DNA from: Batillaria attramentaria
Lineage: Eukaryota > Mollusca > Gastropoda > Batillariidae
Length of the DNA stretch: 64,000 nt
Assembly (NCBI GenBank): GCA_018292915.2
Contig: JACVVK020000542.1
Location: 200,001-264,000 of the forward strand
Direction: 5' to 3'
The notes beneath the pieces were generated by a model that was given only the letters and a program-made list of their open reading frames with translations, made no database searches and had not been told where the DNA came from. The translations under genes and the position numbers were made by a program. How positions within the stretch are numbered: position 1 is the first letter of the stretch; the number at the start of each line of letters is the position of its first letter. Positions 1 to 13,844 of the stretch are shown here, piece after piece.

Positions 1-183
1 GAAGCCCTACTAAGTCTCACTAGTGTGTACTATATAGGCTCTTTACCCCATTTCATGCTTTGAACCATGAATTGAACTCACATGTTCTTATGAATTGCAC
101 ACATTATCTCAAACAATGTGTGTGGGAGAGGGAGCTGGACTACCTGAAGAAAACCATAAAAGTACATTTCCTTTTTCCCACAG

Positions 184-3100
184 AGAATATGTAGCAGGGA
201 AGAAGTGTGATCTACGCCTTGGTGAAATGATCATCAAATTTCATGGGGTAAGTCTAGTGCAAAAGTTTATGAATATAATTATATCTAACTGAGTATGACT
301 GAATCTTTAGTTTGCATGCAACTCACTGCCAGGCAGCTAGTTAGTTGATTGGTTGGCGTTGTAGTTGTACATGTATACTGTTGTTTTGCCCCTTTCAGCT
401 GGGGATTTTTTTTTTTGTCCCCACTGCTGCTTTGTGGGGTTCTTTCTTGCTGCATTTGATTGGTTTGGCTTGGTGTGATATAGTGATTGATGGGTTAATC
501 TTCGTCAGCTTTATTGGTTTGCAGTGACTCTAGATGTTTCGTTATTTAGAGCTTACTTAGTTCAGGTATAAGTCTTGACTCTTCTACATTGTTATTATGT
601 ATGTATGTCTGTATTATCATATTACATGTAGTTGCAGCAGTAGTAGTAGTAGTAGTATTGCAGCAACTTTCTTCTGTGTACTCCTCAGGATCCCTTCCCT
701 CTGTACCCTGGTGAGGGCCTGGCACTGGCGCCAGATTTTGGCCAGACATCGAGGGATTACGCCAAGGCACTCCAGCAGATGCCTGTTGTGCCAGCCAACT
801 GTGCACTTCGCCTGCGAGCCCTCCTCGACCATACCAGTAACAGAGTCAAGATTCCTGCTGGCCACGTCTGGCAGGTTGAGGGACCGATGACATACATCCC
901 ATGCCCAGAAGTGGTGTGTATAAAGATAATAAACCAGTACATGTAGTATCATTTGACAAAGATGCCTGTACAGGTTTGAGAAGATTAGACATGGAAGCTG
1001 ACTTATGTGGTTGTTGTTAATGTACATAGATTGCTTAATTGGTTTTTGTGACGTTGACTGCTGTGCCTGTTGTTTAAATTGTTATCTTACAGTGTTCTCA
1101 AGTGTTTAGCACTGAACATGTACACGTACACCAAAGTTTATCGCCCTCTCAGTCATTCTGTATTCCTGGCCAAATAATATACCAACGGAGCATCATTAGA
1201 CGCACTATTTCCATTATTACTAGGCCTGAAAAAAGCTAGAGCTCTTATGTTTCCAAACAGTTTTGCTCTTGAGTGCACGTGTATACTCGAAATACTTTAT
1301 CTTGATACAGGTCTTAAAGTGGTACGATGCTGTTCACAATTTGCGAGAGCAGTCGAACATTCAAAATCTACAACTGAGCAGTTGGTCTTACCAACAAGAC
1401 TCTCGCTGTCTGTGTTAGCCGCGTCATGATGTACCTTTCTGTCAGTGGTGTGATGCTAGACTCCACCAAAACAGCTCAGAATGATCTGTGAGGATTAAAA
1501 ATTTTAAATTATAGGCCTTTAACCATTTTTTGGTTGTTTTTTTTTTTTTGTTTTTTTGTGTGAATAAGTCAGAGAACCTTAAATTCTTATGTCTTCCAGG
1601 ACATTGAGGAAATGGTGCAGCCGGAGGTGATAAAGGTGGGCGAGGTTCTGCGACTGAGGGCAATACAAGGGACAAAAGATAGGGATGGCAAGTAAGTGAT
1701 TTTTTTCTCCCATAAAATTAATGCTTAATCTTGGCAGGCAGATTTAACTTTCTAACATGTACTGCAGTGGCTGACAATTGCTAAACTTTATTCACAGTCC
1801 ACGTGTGACCGGTGAAGAGTGGCTGGTGACAGAGCCAGGAGCGTACTTGCGAGGTGTCTGGGAGGAGGTACGTAATAATCAACTTTTAAATTGCCTGGTA
1901 ATTTAGCTAATGTTGGTGAATATTATATTTATCTTTAGAAAATAGAAAGCCTCGGAACTGAAATGTTGGTCTGTGTCATAGGTTGCATGTGCAATTTTCA
2001 GCATTGACTTAAATTCTCTGACTTTCTTTGGTATTTGTTATGGTCAGTTCGGCCGATTAATCCACAAATCAAAGATACATCCTGCAAGTTCTTTAGATTC
2101 AGACTGACCTAGGCCTATAACCGTAACAAGAACATGATACCATTTAGTAAACTAGTCTGCACATAATTTTGTTCAAGTTCAAAATACTTTGTTCATCCTT
2201 TGAGGGGCAATTAAATTTGGTTTGAGTTTCAGTTTTGAGCTGGATTTTTTTTGTGTGCAAAATATGAACCATTTGGGGCCTGTCTTTGCTAATTAGATAG
2301 GAGCCAAAACATGCGCCTGCCACCTATTTCACTTTCAAGTGAAGTAACGCATTTGTATAAAACAGACCGTCGCTACAGCCAAGTCGTCGTCTCAGTGCAA
2401 CTCGTACATGGTCTCTGCCATCATTACACATTTACAAAGCTCTATAATACACTTTGGGTGGACCACTGACTCAGTAGTACATGTAGCAACATCTGTGCAA
2501 AACACGTTATTGAAACGGTGGGAGTTGTTCATCCTGCCAGATGCTGCTTTAACCTTTACGCATCGGAACGCGAGCCGGCTCGCGTCACTCTCAACAGCCG
2601 TAGGCACCGAGCCGCGAACCGATTTGCGTCATCCTAAACGGCCAGCAGCTGCATGCGCGTCAGCAGGGAAGTAGGTCACTGGCCAAGCTCGCGATGTCAA
2701 AGAGTTAACCTGCAGGAGGGAACAGCAGAAGAAACATTCAAGGATATCTGCATGTACAGTGATTCTTGACACAAGTTCTCATCTGTTCATAGGTGGTGGG
2801 AATTGAGAAGAAACAAACACTCACTGTGGAGAAAGGACTTCATCTGAGAGCCACCCAGAATGTCACTGATGCTGCTGGCAATGTCAGGTATTGGATGTGC
2901 TAGAAAACATACTTACTCCATGTACTACATTTTAACATTGTCATCATTGAATTTTGGTGCAACTGGATTTTGAGAATCGTGCAGGATGACATGCATTTTA
3001 CACCTCCCATGCTGTTCTCAAAATCCAAAATTCAATGATAACGACGATTTCTGTCAGGTGATTATTCTGATAGTCCTGAAAATGTGGGACATCTTGTCAT

Positions 3101-4555
3101 TTCTGGACGTTTCTGTGAGATTTCTGATGTGCATGCCCAACCTAAAACTGTTAGTGTGTAGATGAAAGATGCACTTCAGTCAAATTTATTACAGCTTTGC
3201 CAGAGGCTTACCTTGTAACAAACACCTCATTTACTTCTCTCATAGTCAACAATTACCTTTACAGCAAAGTGCTTTGAAAGTGACATGGAAAAGAAGGTTG
3301 TATAAATAAGAGGGGTATTGAATTTGATTTCAGAAAAGCTGGAGATGAATGGCTGGTAACTGGAGAGGAAATGGAGGAATACACTCCTCAAGTTGGCATA
3401 GTAAGTACTATTTGTTTTTCATTGCATATGGCAAGTTTGTGTCAACTGTGTATATTGGACAGAGTGAGGTGGAGGAGAGCTGTTGAGGCCCCATGCTTCT
3501 CTAGGAGCCAGAAGGACTAAACGTGTGTATACTGTTACATGTATATATTCTGTAGTTCCATTACCATTCAGGACATTCGTGAGCGCATCACCATAGTATA
3601 TCAGCCACCCCCTTTTTTTTTTACCCAACTGCATTAATTCACAGCGTGCAGTTGTTTTCCATTCCACAGCCTCTCCCGTATGGAATGGGATTTTTAACAT
3701 GCACACTTGATGTTATGTGTGCATGTGTACACAAGGGTGAGACAGGCACTGTAAACTAGTCTGCACATAATTTTGTTCAAGTTCAAAATACTTTGTTCAT
3801 CCCTTGAGGGGCAATTAAATTTGGTTTGAGTTTCAGTTTTGAGCTGGATTTTTTTTTATTTTTTTTTTTTGGAGGGGGGGGGGGGGGCTGAGTTGTGCCC
3901 TTTGTTTTTCCTTCTCACAGGAAGTGACTGTCTTGTTTGTCAAGATTGCCAGCCTGCTGTTCTGTCTTTCTGCTTCAGCAGTGCTCAGCAGTACAAATTT
4001 TAACCCCGGTGGTGCTGAGAACGGAATATTCCGAGCTACCTCTATGGCTTTTTCAGCATAAGACAAACTAATTCAGCAAGACCGGGATTAATGCTTGAAT
4101 GCTTGATTGCTAAGTGATATCAGTCTCCTTCTTCTTCTTCTTCTTCTTCTTCAGGGTTTCTACAGTCTGTCTGATGAATCTTTTGTGTGGCTTGTGTAGG
4201 AAGTGGCAAAATCTGTGAAGAAGATGGTTGTGAAGAAGGATCAGTATGTGGTGGTCGTGAATCCAATGGGACCAAAAGGCAAGAACCTTCTTGGGAAGCG
4301 CGTGCTGAGAACTGGCCTCTGCAGCTTTTTCCTCCAGCCAGGTGAGTCCCCAGCATGTTCCAGATGGGAACAAATCTGTGTATATTAGGCTTAGGAAGCT
4401 GAAGTTGAAGCTGAACTATAGACTAAGTACACATGTTCTTTGTCAAGAAACATTGGTCCAGTTACAGCCTGTGAGTTAAGTTTTCCTCTAGCTAGCTGTC
4501 ATGCCTGGCTTATATCTCCGTTACAGTTATGCATTCATGCACACACACACACGCT

Positions 4556-4601
<46 letters not shown>

Positions 4602-6202
4602 CCATATGAGATCACAGCCGGTTAATCTGTTACTCTTTAGCTTTCCTCTGTTCCTGTAAAATAACTGTGTATACAGAGAAAGAGATTTACTGAAACATTT
4701 GAAATTATGCCCATATGATCAGTAGTCTGAACTCATAGTGGTGCACCCTTGTTTGAAAGCTGTCAGTCCTGTTTTCAAAAGGTGAGAATCTTGAAGGGGG
4801 GAAGATCCAGAATGCTTACATCTTGACGGAGGACGAATCCCTGGTGTTGCAAGCAACTGAAGATTTTCTTGACTCCATGTTTAAAGGTGAGTGAAGATTA
4901 ATTTTCTTGTGCTTTGTCTTCGTTTACCACCTGTATCTTTGACTTACATGTACAAATGTAACCTCAAATGACCACCTAACAGCCCAGAGCCACTTTTAAA
5001 GGAGTCTTCCTACTTTTGTGTGTGTTTATTTATTTATCTTTTTTGCCTTCTAAATATATACATGTACATAATTTATACATATTTACATAATTGCATGTGA
5101 TTAACCACTGTTGTAGGCATGCAGAGGAAAGCTGGAGACAAATGGATGATTGTTGGACCTTTGTCATACATACCGCCCACTGCAGTCACTATCGTCAAGA
5201 AGAGGTAAATGGTGGTCCAAAATATTTTGAAGCCTGCATCTGGTATTGAACAGCAGGGGTGTGTGTGTGTGGCTTGGGGGGGGGGGGGGGGTCTTTTTTT
5301 CCTTTCTACTTTCAGTTTTGGCTATTTTGCCTTCTGTTCTCAAAATCACTCTAGTCAGGCAACTGTCGCACGCACTGTCGTTTTTAATCTGTGTAAGGCA
5401 TTTTCATACAGTTTTCAAATAGGTAAAATGTGTGGTTACATGTGTATGTAAACAGTTAATTCCTTTTCTTTTCAGGAAAACTATCCCACTCAGTGCAAAT
5501 GAAGGAATCTATGTTCAAAATGTCCAGACTGGCAAGGTATGTATTTTAAATTCCCTTTTTTTTTTCTTTTTTTTTTTAGTTTGCTTACAGCTGGTGCACC
5601 AGCATGAATCACATGAGTCAGATGGGGAGTGGGGTCCGGGTACTCCAAGTGACAGAAGGTTATTCCGTTGCTGGTTTTTGTCTTGTACAGTGGTGTTTCC
5701 CTTTCAACACAGGTGCGAGCAGTAATGGGGCCCTGTGCGTACATGCTGAAGGCAGTGGAGGAACTGTGGGAGAAGATTTTGCCCGAAGAAACAGAGATGT
5801 TGCTCTGGTATGTGGACATACGAAACATGACATGACTTAGCCCTGAAAGTAGAGAATATTTTACTTAACATGGCAAATGGACAAAAAAAAAATGCTGGCG
5901 AGTAAAATTAAAAACCAGATGTGGGTTCAGTAAAACAAAGTCAAATTTTCAGCGTCATGGCAGTACAAAAATGTTTTGCCAGTTTTCCGATCCATCCCTG
6001 CAAGCAGAATCATAATCATGAGAGTTGGGTTAGTCACCCAGACAATGAGTAAGTGAATTCCCATGGCTACATCCGAATGTGAATTCGGCGAATCATTGTG
6101 CAGAAATATTTACCGCACTGAAAGCACAAAAGCAAACAAGCCATCACCATCTGATGCATCAGAGGCAGAGACACTTCCTGGTCCAAATCTGTTTGTTGAC
6201 CC

Positions 6203-6233
<31 letters not shown>

Positions 6234-9200
6234 ACACATGACCAGCAAGATGATGATGTGGCAACAGCTATTGGTTGGGGGGGGGGGGGGGGATGAAGAG
6301 ATGGGTTTTCAGATTTTGCTTGAAGGATATGTGTCTGCATATCTGATAGATGCTGGGAGATCATTCCAGCAAGTCGGACCCTGGTATGAAAAAAAAACAA
6401 CGGATGGAACATGTCTCCTCAGCATGCATTTCCCTCTTGTTTGAAACAGTCGAAAACCCTTATGGCTGAAGGATGAAGCCTTGACAGCCTGCTGCTGCTA
6501 AGTGCTACTTTATGTGTGTAACTCAACCCTGCTATTCACTCTGGTGCGCCGCAACTTACAATGGAGATCACATGCATAACTAAATTTTTTACATCTTCCT
6601 GTGTGTAACTCACGGTATGTGGGCAAGTGATGCAGGCAGGTGTGTTTTACCTGTAATTTCTGCTGTGTGATCTATTTTGTGTTCTGCCCATTTAAAGCCA
6701 GGGTGGAGGATCTGGGTCAAGTGACATCAGAAAGATGGCTTACTTTGAGCAGTCCATTGACCCCGCTGTTGTGCAGGTACTGTACTGCTGCTTTCCGTAT
6801 TTGAGTAAATGTTGGATGGTTAGTTGTGTGAGTGTACCTGATATGATTTTTACTGTTAAAGGAGCTAATGCTACCATTTTTTGTGCTGTATTCATCGTAT
6901 CTATCATCACACCACTTAGACGCCAGGACAGTGACAGCATTTGTAATGCTGGCACTGAGCCAACAGAAGCGTACATGTACTTGATGACGCAACGACCACA
7001 CTGAGCATTCCAGTAGTGTAACCACAGTCATAGACTTTGAACATCCGACTGCTCGCGCAAAGTGTAAACAACTTTGTATTGCATTAAGAGCTGAACTAAT
7101 CATCATGGTAGCTAGAGTATTTCAAGCATAGAGGCACGCTCATGAGCAAAACTGATCCAGAAAATAAGTTGTCTTGCCAAGGATTGAATTAGATTAGCGT
7201 GTTGAACAAAGTCAGTGTCATGACGAGAAAATCTGCCAACTGTATGTTGTGTTCTGCAGAAACAACAGATTACTTGGAGATAAAATTCATTTAAACTAGG
7301 TGCATGCAGAGTCATGTAATTTTTCAGTACAACTGATTATGGGCTAGGGTATTATACTGTACACATCAAAATCAACCTCTGCTGCGCGTATGGATCTTGA
7401 GACTATTTCATTTGTTGATGCACATTGTAACTTGACTGCTTTTCTTGGTAGGGCCGGGACAAAACAAGGGTCATCACTTACAGGTGTCCAGGCAACACTG
7501 CAGTGCAGGTGTGTATTCAGTCAAAGACATGAAGTTTTCTTGATTTTGTTACTTTGGGTACATCAGGGCCCGCATGTAAAAGTCGGGGTTAGGGAGTTTA
7601 GCCCCGGGTTAGAGTCTGACCTCAACCTAACTAGCTCTAGGGTTAAATTTTCTGTGGGTTTTTTTTTTGTTTTGTTTTTTTTTTGTTTTTGGGTTTTGTT
7701 TTGGTTTTTTATTCAGGAAGTGGGTCGATCCATTCCACCATGGTGCCTATGCCGTTATAGCAGGACTATTTCTTCCTTTCTTCGCTTCCTTTTTTATTTC
7801 ATTTTGTTTTTGTGTTTCTTTTGTCCTAGTCTGGGTTAGGCTCGTAGCCATGGGTTAAATTAACCTCGAGTTTTACATGCGGGTCCTGACGTTTTCACTG
7901 CTGTTTCAGCATGTGCGTGCTTCGTGGAAGTGGTTATAGCATTGGCTGTTTTGTGTAAAAAAGTCTGCAGCTTTCTCATGATTTTTTCTGCATTTAGCTG
8001 AGTGTTTTGTGGGTTTTGGAGTCTTCTTTTGCTTTTCTGTCAACCGTGTGTTCTTTGCTGTTTTAGGTGAACAACTTTCAGCAGAAGACAGCTCGTGTGA
8101 TCTTTGGGCCAGATTTGGTGGTTCTCAGGCCAGAAGAAAGCTTCAATGTCCTCAGCCTTAGTGGTAATGTTTTCTTGTGATTTTTTTGTCTTTTTGTTTG
8201 TTTGTTTGTTTGTTTGTTTGTTTGTTTGTTTTTGTTGTTGTTGTTTTTCAAAAGCTGGTGAAGGCGTTTGGCTAGTCAAAGCCATCTGTCTCCTTATGCA
8301 TGTTTGTTTTTTAAGTTGTTTCTCTATAGAGAAACAACTTTATGAGACGGGGCAGATTTTGCTACGCGCAGCAGCAAGTTTCAGTGATACAAAACAAGAC
8401 TGTGACGTTTCTCCACACAATACTTACTTTCACGCACACAGTGACGTAACGAAATCTGCGTCATAAACACCTTACGTGCACACTTTGCTGCTGCGTTCTT
8501 TTTGGCGGGAATGACGTGTGTCTGTGTGTGTGTGTGGACGGATGTAATGATGGCTATCTCCTAAACCACCTCGCTGGAGGCCTTTTTACTTTGAGATAAA
8601 ATGGGAATTCACCTTCTCCAGACCTACTTTTCACGATTTTTAGCCTACTGCATTTTCAAAAGAGTGATCGCCGAGTTTTAAAAATCGGTCATGTTACGAA
8701 TTTTTTCGAAAAAAATGTTCAAATGGCTTCATTTTCTGAAATTGGGAAGATCATCCAATTATACTGCCTGTTTTCGTAGCACAGCTATGTAGCTCTGACA
8801 GGTTTTGTGTAAGAAAAATATTTCCGAGGTAGGGGTGGTTTGCATATAAAGCCAAATATCTATGAAAAGACTCCTTCAAATTACTCATCATTCCGGTATT
8901 TTTGTCACTTGTGCCAACTGCACATATGACATGAACTGCTGCACTATTATAGCTTTAGTATTAAGAATAGCAGAGCTTTTAGATAAACACATTTTTCACG
9001 TTTCTGCGAGAAGCGCCGGTCAGAAAAGTTCCAATTTTGCAATTTCGTAAGTACAAACCAAGGCACTTACGTCCACGTTTCATCAGCTCTCTAGATCTTC
9101 CAGATTTTATGTCAAAATTAATTCAGTCACGGAAGTCACAAAAGCAACAAGGAAATCACAAGATATGTAGAAGTATCATCTGTCAGACGAGCAGCGTGGG

Positions 9201-9486
9201 GCTGACGTCAAATGTTTGGTTTGCAGACAAAATCTGCAAGTATCACCACTGCTTCCGACATTTCATCAGCCCTCTAGATCTTCCAGATTTCATGTGAAAA
9301 ATAATTCAGTCGGAGAAGTCACAAAGCCAACAGGGAAATCACAAGACATGAACAAGCATCCTCAGACGATCTCAGTGCTAGAGGCTGACGTCGAAAGTTT
9401 ACTTCACGGAATTGACGTCATATCTCTCTCTCTCTCTGTATGACGACCTGCCTGGGCTGACGTCAAATGTTTAGATCACGGAACTG

Positions 9487-9538
<52 letters not shown>

Positions 9539-12500
9539 GGAGCCAGGGTGGCCGAATGGTAGAGCGTTGGACTTTCAATGCTTGGGCCGAGAGTTCGAAT
9601 CCTGGCCGCTGGGGCCAAATATTTGTGCTGGCCTTTTTCTCGTTGCCCCGTCTTTGATATCACCCTTATGTGGGGGAAAAGGACGTTAAACTCCTAAACA
9701 CCCACCCACCCACTCACCCACCCTCTCTCTGTGCCTCTCTCTCTCTCTCCCTCCCTTCTTCCCCCATCCGGCCCCACCCCCAGTCACGTGGCTAATCGGT
9801 CGAGGTCGTAGAGGATCTAGTGTCATTGGTAGAACTTGGAGAGGGAAGAACCGGCAACAATAACTACAAAGACAAAATAAAATGAAGTTTGGAGAAACAA
9901 CTTTGTAGGACGGGGCCGTTCCTCCTTGTTCTGTAATTTCATTGTTGTTTGTTCTGGGTTGTTTGTTTGTTTTGGGGCGTTGTTGTTTGTTTGTGAAGCT
10001 GACAGATTTGTTGAAGTTTGGTATGGTGTTGCAGGTGGCAAGCCAAAGAAGGAGGTGCACTAAAGTCACTGTGTCTGATGTTGGGGCCAGACTTCATCAC
10101 AGAAATTCTGGAGGTGATTTTCACAAGCAGGAAACTTTGGACACAACCGTGCTAATGAGACATAACTTCATATGAAGTGACATTTGTTAAAATATGCATG
10201 TTATGTGGATGTTCACTAAACTCATTAACACTTTCAACCCTGACCTACTTAGGCTAGTGTGACTGCCTCTGCCTGGGGGTTTGAAGCAGTGCTAAGCAGT
10301 ATGTACGGATGTGTTACCTAACTGGGTATTGCTTCAAAACGGCTAAACATAATGACACACAATGAATAATACCTGTGCAAATTTTTATAAGAATTGCTTG
10401 AATAGTTTTTGCTCAAGTGTTTTGTAAATATGGATGAAACACTTTCATGAAGGTGACTCCAGCACACTCCATAACGTTCCTTTCCACTGCACAAAATCGC
10501 TGCTCACACTACGTAATTCCGACATACCATTGTCACACACGTGGTCTTCTTCGTCTCCGGAGTCAGATTCTTTGCTTGAACTAGACTCAAATTCACTGTA
10601 TGTGTCAAGGAAATGTTCCTCATGAATCTCTTTCACGTTGCGAAAAACTTGCGGTCGCACAGCCATCTCATGTGAGCACAAAAAAACACTTCAAAGCAGT
10701 TGAAAAACGCAGGAAAATTTCGCCATCAAGCAGTGAAAACAAAGGAAAGGAAGTACTGTACAAGTGACTTCCCTTGGTTCATAAATTTGCATGAGGAAGA
10801 CCTTGACATGACCAGTGGAAAATTCCTCTGGTCACGCTCGTATGTGGTACGAGCGCAGGTACTACAGGGCAGTACCCCTCGCTCGTACGTGATACGGGCG
10901 CAGGGTTGAATGTGTTAAGGCAGCCATTTAGAAGCATAATAATAATAATTGTGTGTTGTGTAGGCGCTTTACCCAATTTCTTGAATTGGCTCTAAGCACC
11001 GCGAGATGAACCCAACACGCACGCTCACGTGAATCATGCACATTCTCTCACACACTGGACATGAACACATTACAATCACGTGGTGCGAACGGTCAGCGTA
11101 GCTATTAGAATTGCATTTTTTTCAAATTTTGTGGGCTGAACATTTCCAAAGCAGAGGGGGAGGAAGCCGGAGTACCCCGGAGAGAACCCCTGACAGTCGG
11201 CCCAAATGAACGATGCCACGTACGAGAGGGAAAAATTCCTCGTCCTGAGCGGGACTCGAACCTGACCTCTCGCATTGGTGACGAAGTCTCTTAACCACTA
11301 GACCACCGACTGCATGCTTTTGTTAGACATACACGGACATTTGTGGAAAACCTTAGCATGAGTAAGATAGAATAAATGGAAGCCCACTATTAATTAACAC
11401 TAAATCTCATAATGTGTTTGAATGCTTTTAATTTACTGTATCGCATTGTTCCAGGTTGAAACATCAGACCATGCCAGACTTCGGACTCAAGTCGCTTTCA
11501 ACAATCACTTTGAGGTACAATGGACTCGAGAATAATTTATGTATCATTTACATAATTCTGATGAGTTCCACATTCAGTGCTTTGTGTTGTACCAAGTATC
11601 ATTTTGTTGGCCCCGTTAACTTACTATGCATGACTACCAATAAAATATCTTTCACCATTTGCGTATCTATATAGATGTGTAGAATAATGATTGTTTTGAT
11701 TTGAGTCGCAGGTAGTACATAGGTTTTTTTGTTAACCCACAGGTTGACAAGACAGATGAAGCCAGTGTGAAGAAGATTTTCTCTGTGCCAGATTTCATCG
11801 GCTTTGCCTGCAGGCAGCTGGGTAAGCCGGTTAGATGATTGCCTATGTTCTTGTGGGTTTTCTTTTTCTTTTCTTCTTTCATGTTTTTCTAGTGCAGTTG
11901 CTTTTAGGATGTACAGCTTTGTAGTATGTACTCAGAATGGTTTATCAAGTCACTTGTTCCAGAATGTATTACCCTGTACAACAGCACTGTACTGTCAGCA
12001 GCAGCGGGGAGTATTATGCAACATGGCACCACTGCGTAGGGCCTTATTCTGACCAGTGGTCTCCTTATTTTCATATATTGTGACATGTATTGGCTTGAGG
12101 CAAGGCAACTGAAAACAGCTTTTTTTTTCCTTGGACACCAGGGATTAATAGAGAAACAAGGCCTGCCAGCCAAGTTGGCGGGATGAATTCAATTCAATTC
12201 AGTTCAATTCACTTAGTTGTCTGTATAAGAGAGACTCTAAAAACAGAAAATCTTCTTTGGCCTCACATGATATAAGATAAAATACAGTCATCAAAGGTCT
12301 TGATATAAAACATAAAAATAAAATAGGGTTAAACGTTAGGGTCAAACAAACTTCAGAAACAATTTAAAACAAGTAATCATACTTTCAAACTCTAAAAAAA
12401 GAACTGTTTAACAAGAAAAACAGATGGTGAAAGATATTTTGAAGAGTCTTAATGTAAAAATATGACATCTTGGTCTCGCAACAGGCAGCCGGATAAGAGG

Positions 12501-13810
12501 AGCAGTGGCCCTGACACCGTTTGATGACTTTCACCGTCACTCTGCCACCATCATCCAGACTGCTGTGTTTGGAAAGAACAAGGCTGGCAAGCTGAACTCT
12601 TGCCTGAAGTTTGATGTCAACAACTTGGTATGTGATCAGTTTTCTCAGAGTGGGACAGAGCACTTGACTTAAATTGGTGCTTCTTTAATGGATTGCTGAT
12701 ACGAGTCTTTTAATTAAACTTTCAGACGGAAAATCAGAGTAGGTGGAAGAGGTTTATGGCAAATATAGTAAACAGCAGAGTGAGAATTAATGGTCTACCA
12801 CTTATCATAATGGAACCTCACTACTCAAACATTTTGAGATCATTCATTGTGAACAGTGGCACCTGCTGAAGGCTCAGTGACTGTGACGTTGAATCGATCA
12901 GCTTGTATTGTATCTGACGGTTAAGAACTTATCCTATCCTGACTTAGCAAGATCTGTGGAACAAGTTTGCTGTCTGTGTATAGGTAATAACGAGCATCGA
13001 CATTCAGAACATAGAGCCTGTGGATACAAAGATGCGGGACAGCCTGAGCAAGTCTGTGCAACTGGCCATTGAAATCTCAACAAGGTGAGGAGTTGATGTA
13101 TCTCTGAAACATAAAACAGCTTTATCACAACCGCACACAAACATCACAGCCACGTCCAGCACCATTCAGGACAAAGCCATTTCTGTCCTTTCGTCTGTGC
13201 ACAGCATAGTGTACGGACGGACTGTATCCAGCGGGCCCAGGGAGCACATGGTATGGGGATGTGGACTAGCGGCAGGGTTGGGCAGGTACTGTAAGGGGTT
13301 GGGTTAGTAGGTAGCTGTGTCCTGGGTGCTGTACCTATATCGTATTAATTTTGACCGTTTGTGTACTTGCCTGTCCTGTGTTGTAGAATGAACCCTGATG
13401 TATCTGTAACCATGTGTTTCGAGTTGCGTGTTTCACGTTTGTGTCAACTTCACTAAATCTTTATGTTGTCAACGTTTTTTTAACTATAACTGATAACATT
13501 GTGTATCAGGTCGTTGGAGGCAGCAGCAGGACATGAAGCGAGTCGCCTGGAGCAGGTTGCCAAGGGACAGCTGGATCGCCAGCGTCTCTACAACGAGGTG
13601 GAGGCAGAGAAGGAGCGAGCCCGGCTGTACGAGCTGCGAGCAGAGGCCGCTGCTGTGGAGTCCACTGGGCAAGCTAAGGCAGAGGCTCAAGCCACTGCTG
13701 AGAGAACACTTATTGAGTGTCAGAGTGAGATTGAAGGTGATTTCTTTTTAAATATTTATTGATTTTTGGAGATGTTTATGTTGTACAAAATGGGGTATTT
13801 AGAATGAAGC

Positions 13811-13844
<34 letters not shown>

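Noticed and set aside
7390..7839. 149-codon open frame in MVP region
   Set aside because: Only 7452-7508 is MVP exon; the rest is T-rich intron translated as Phe/Leu.
9537..9610. Possible functional tRNA gene (box A and box B, cloverleaf-like)
   Set aside because: The same head plus a common non-tRNA body recurs at 16954 with target duplications, so it is a SINE head, not a tRNA gene. The same applies to 11245-11313 and 27387-27454.
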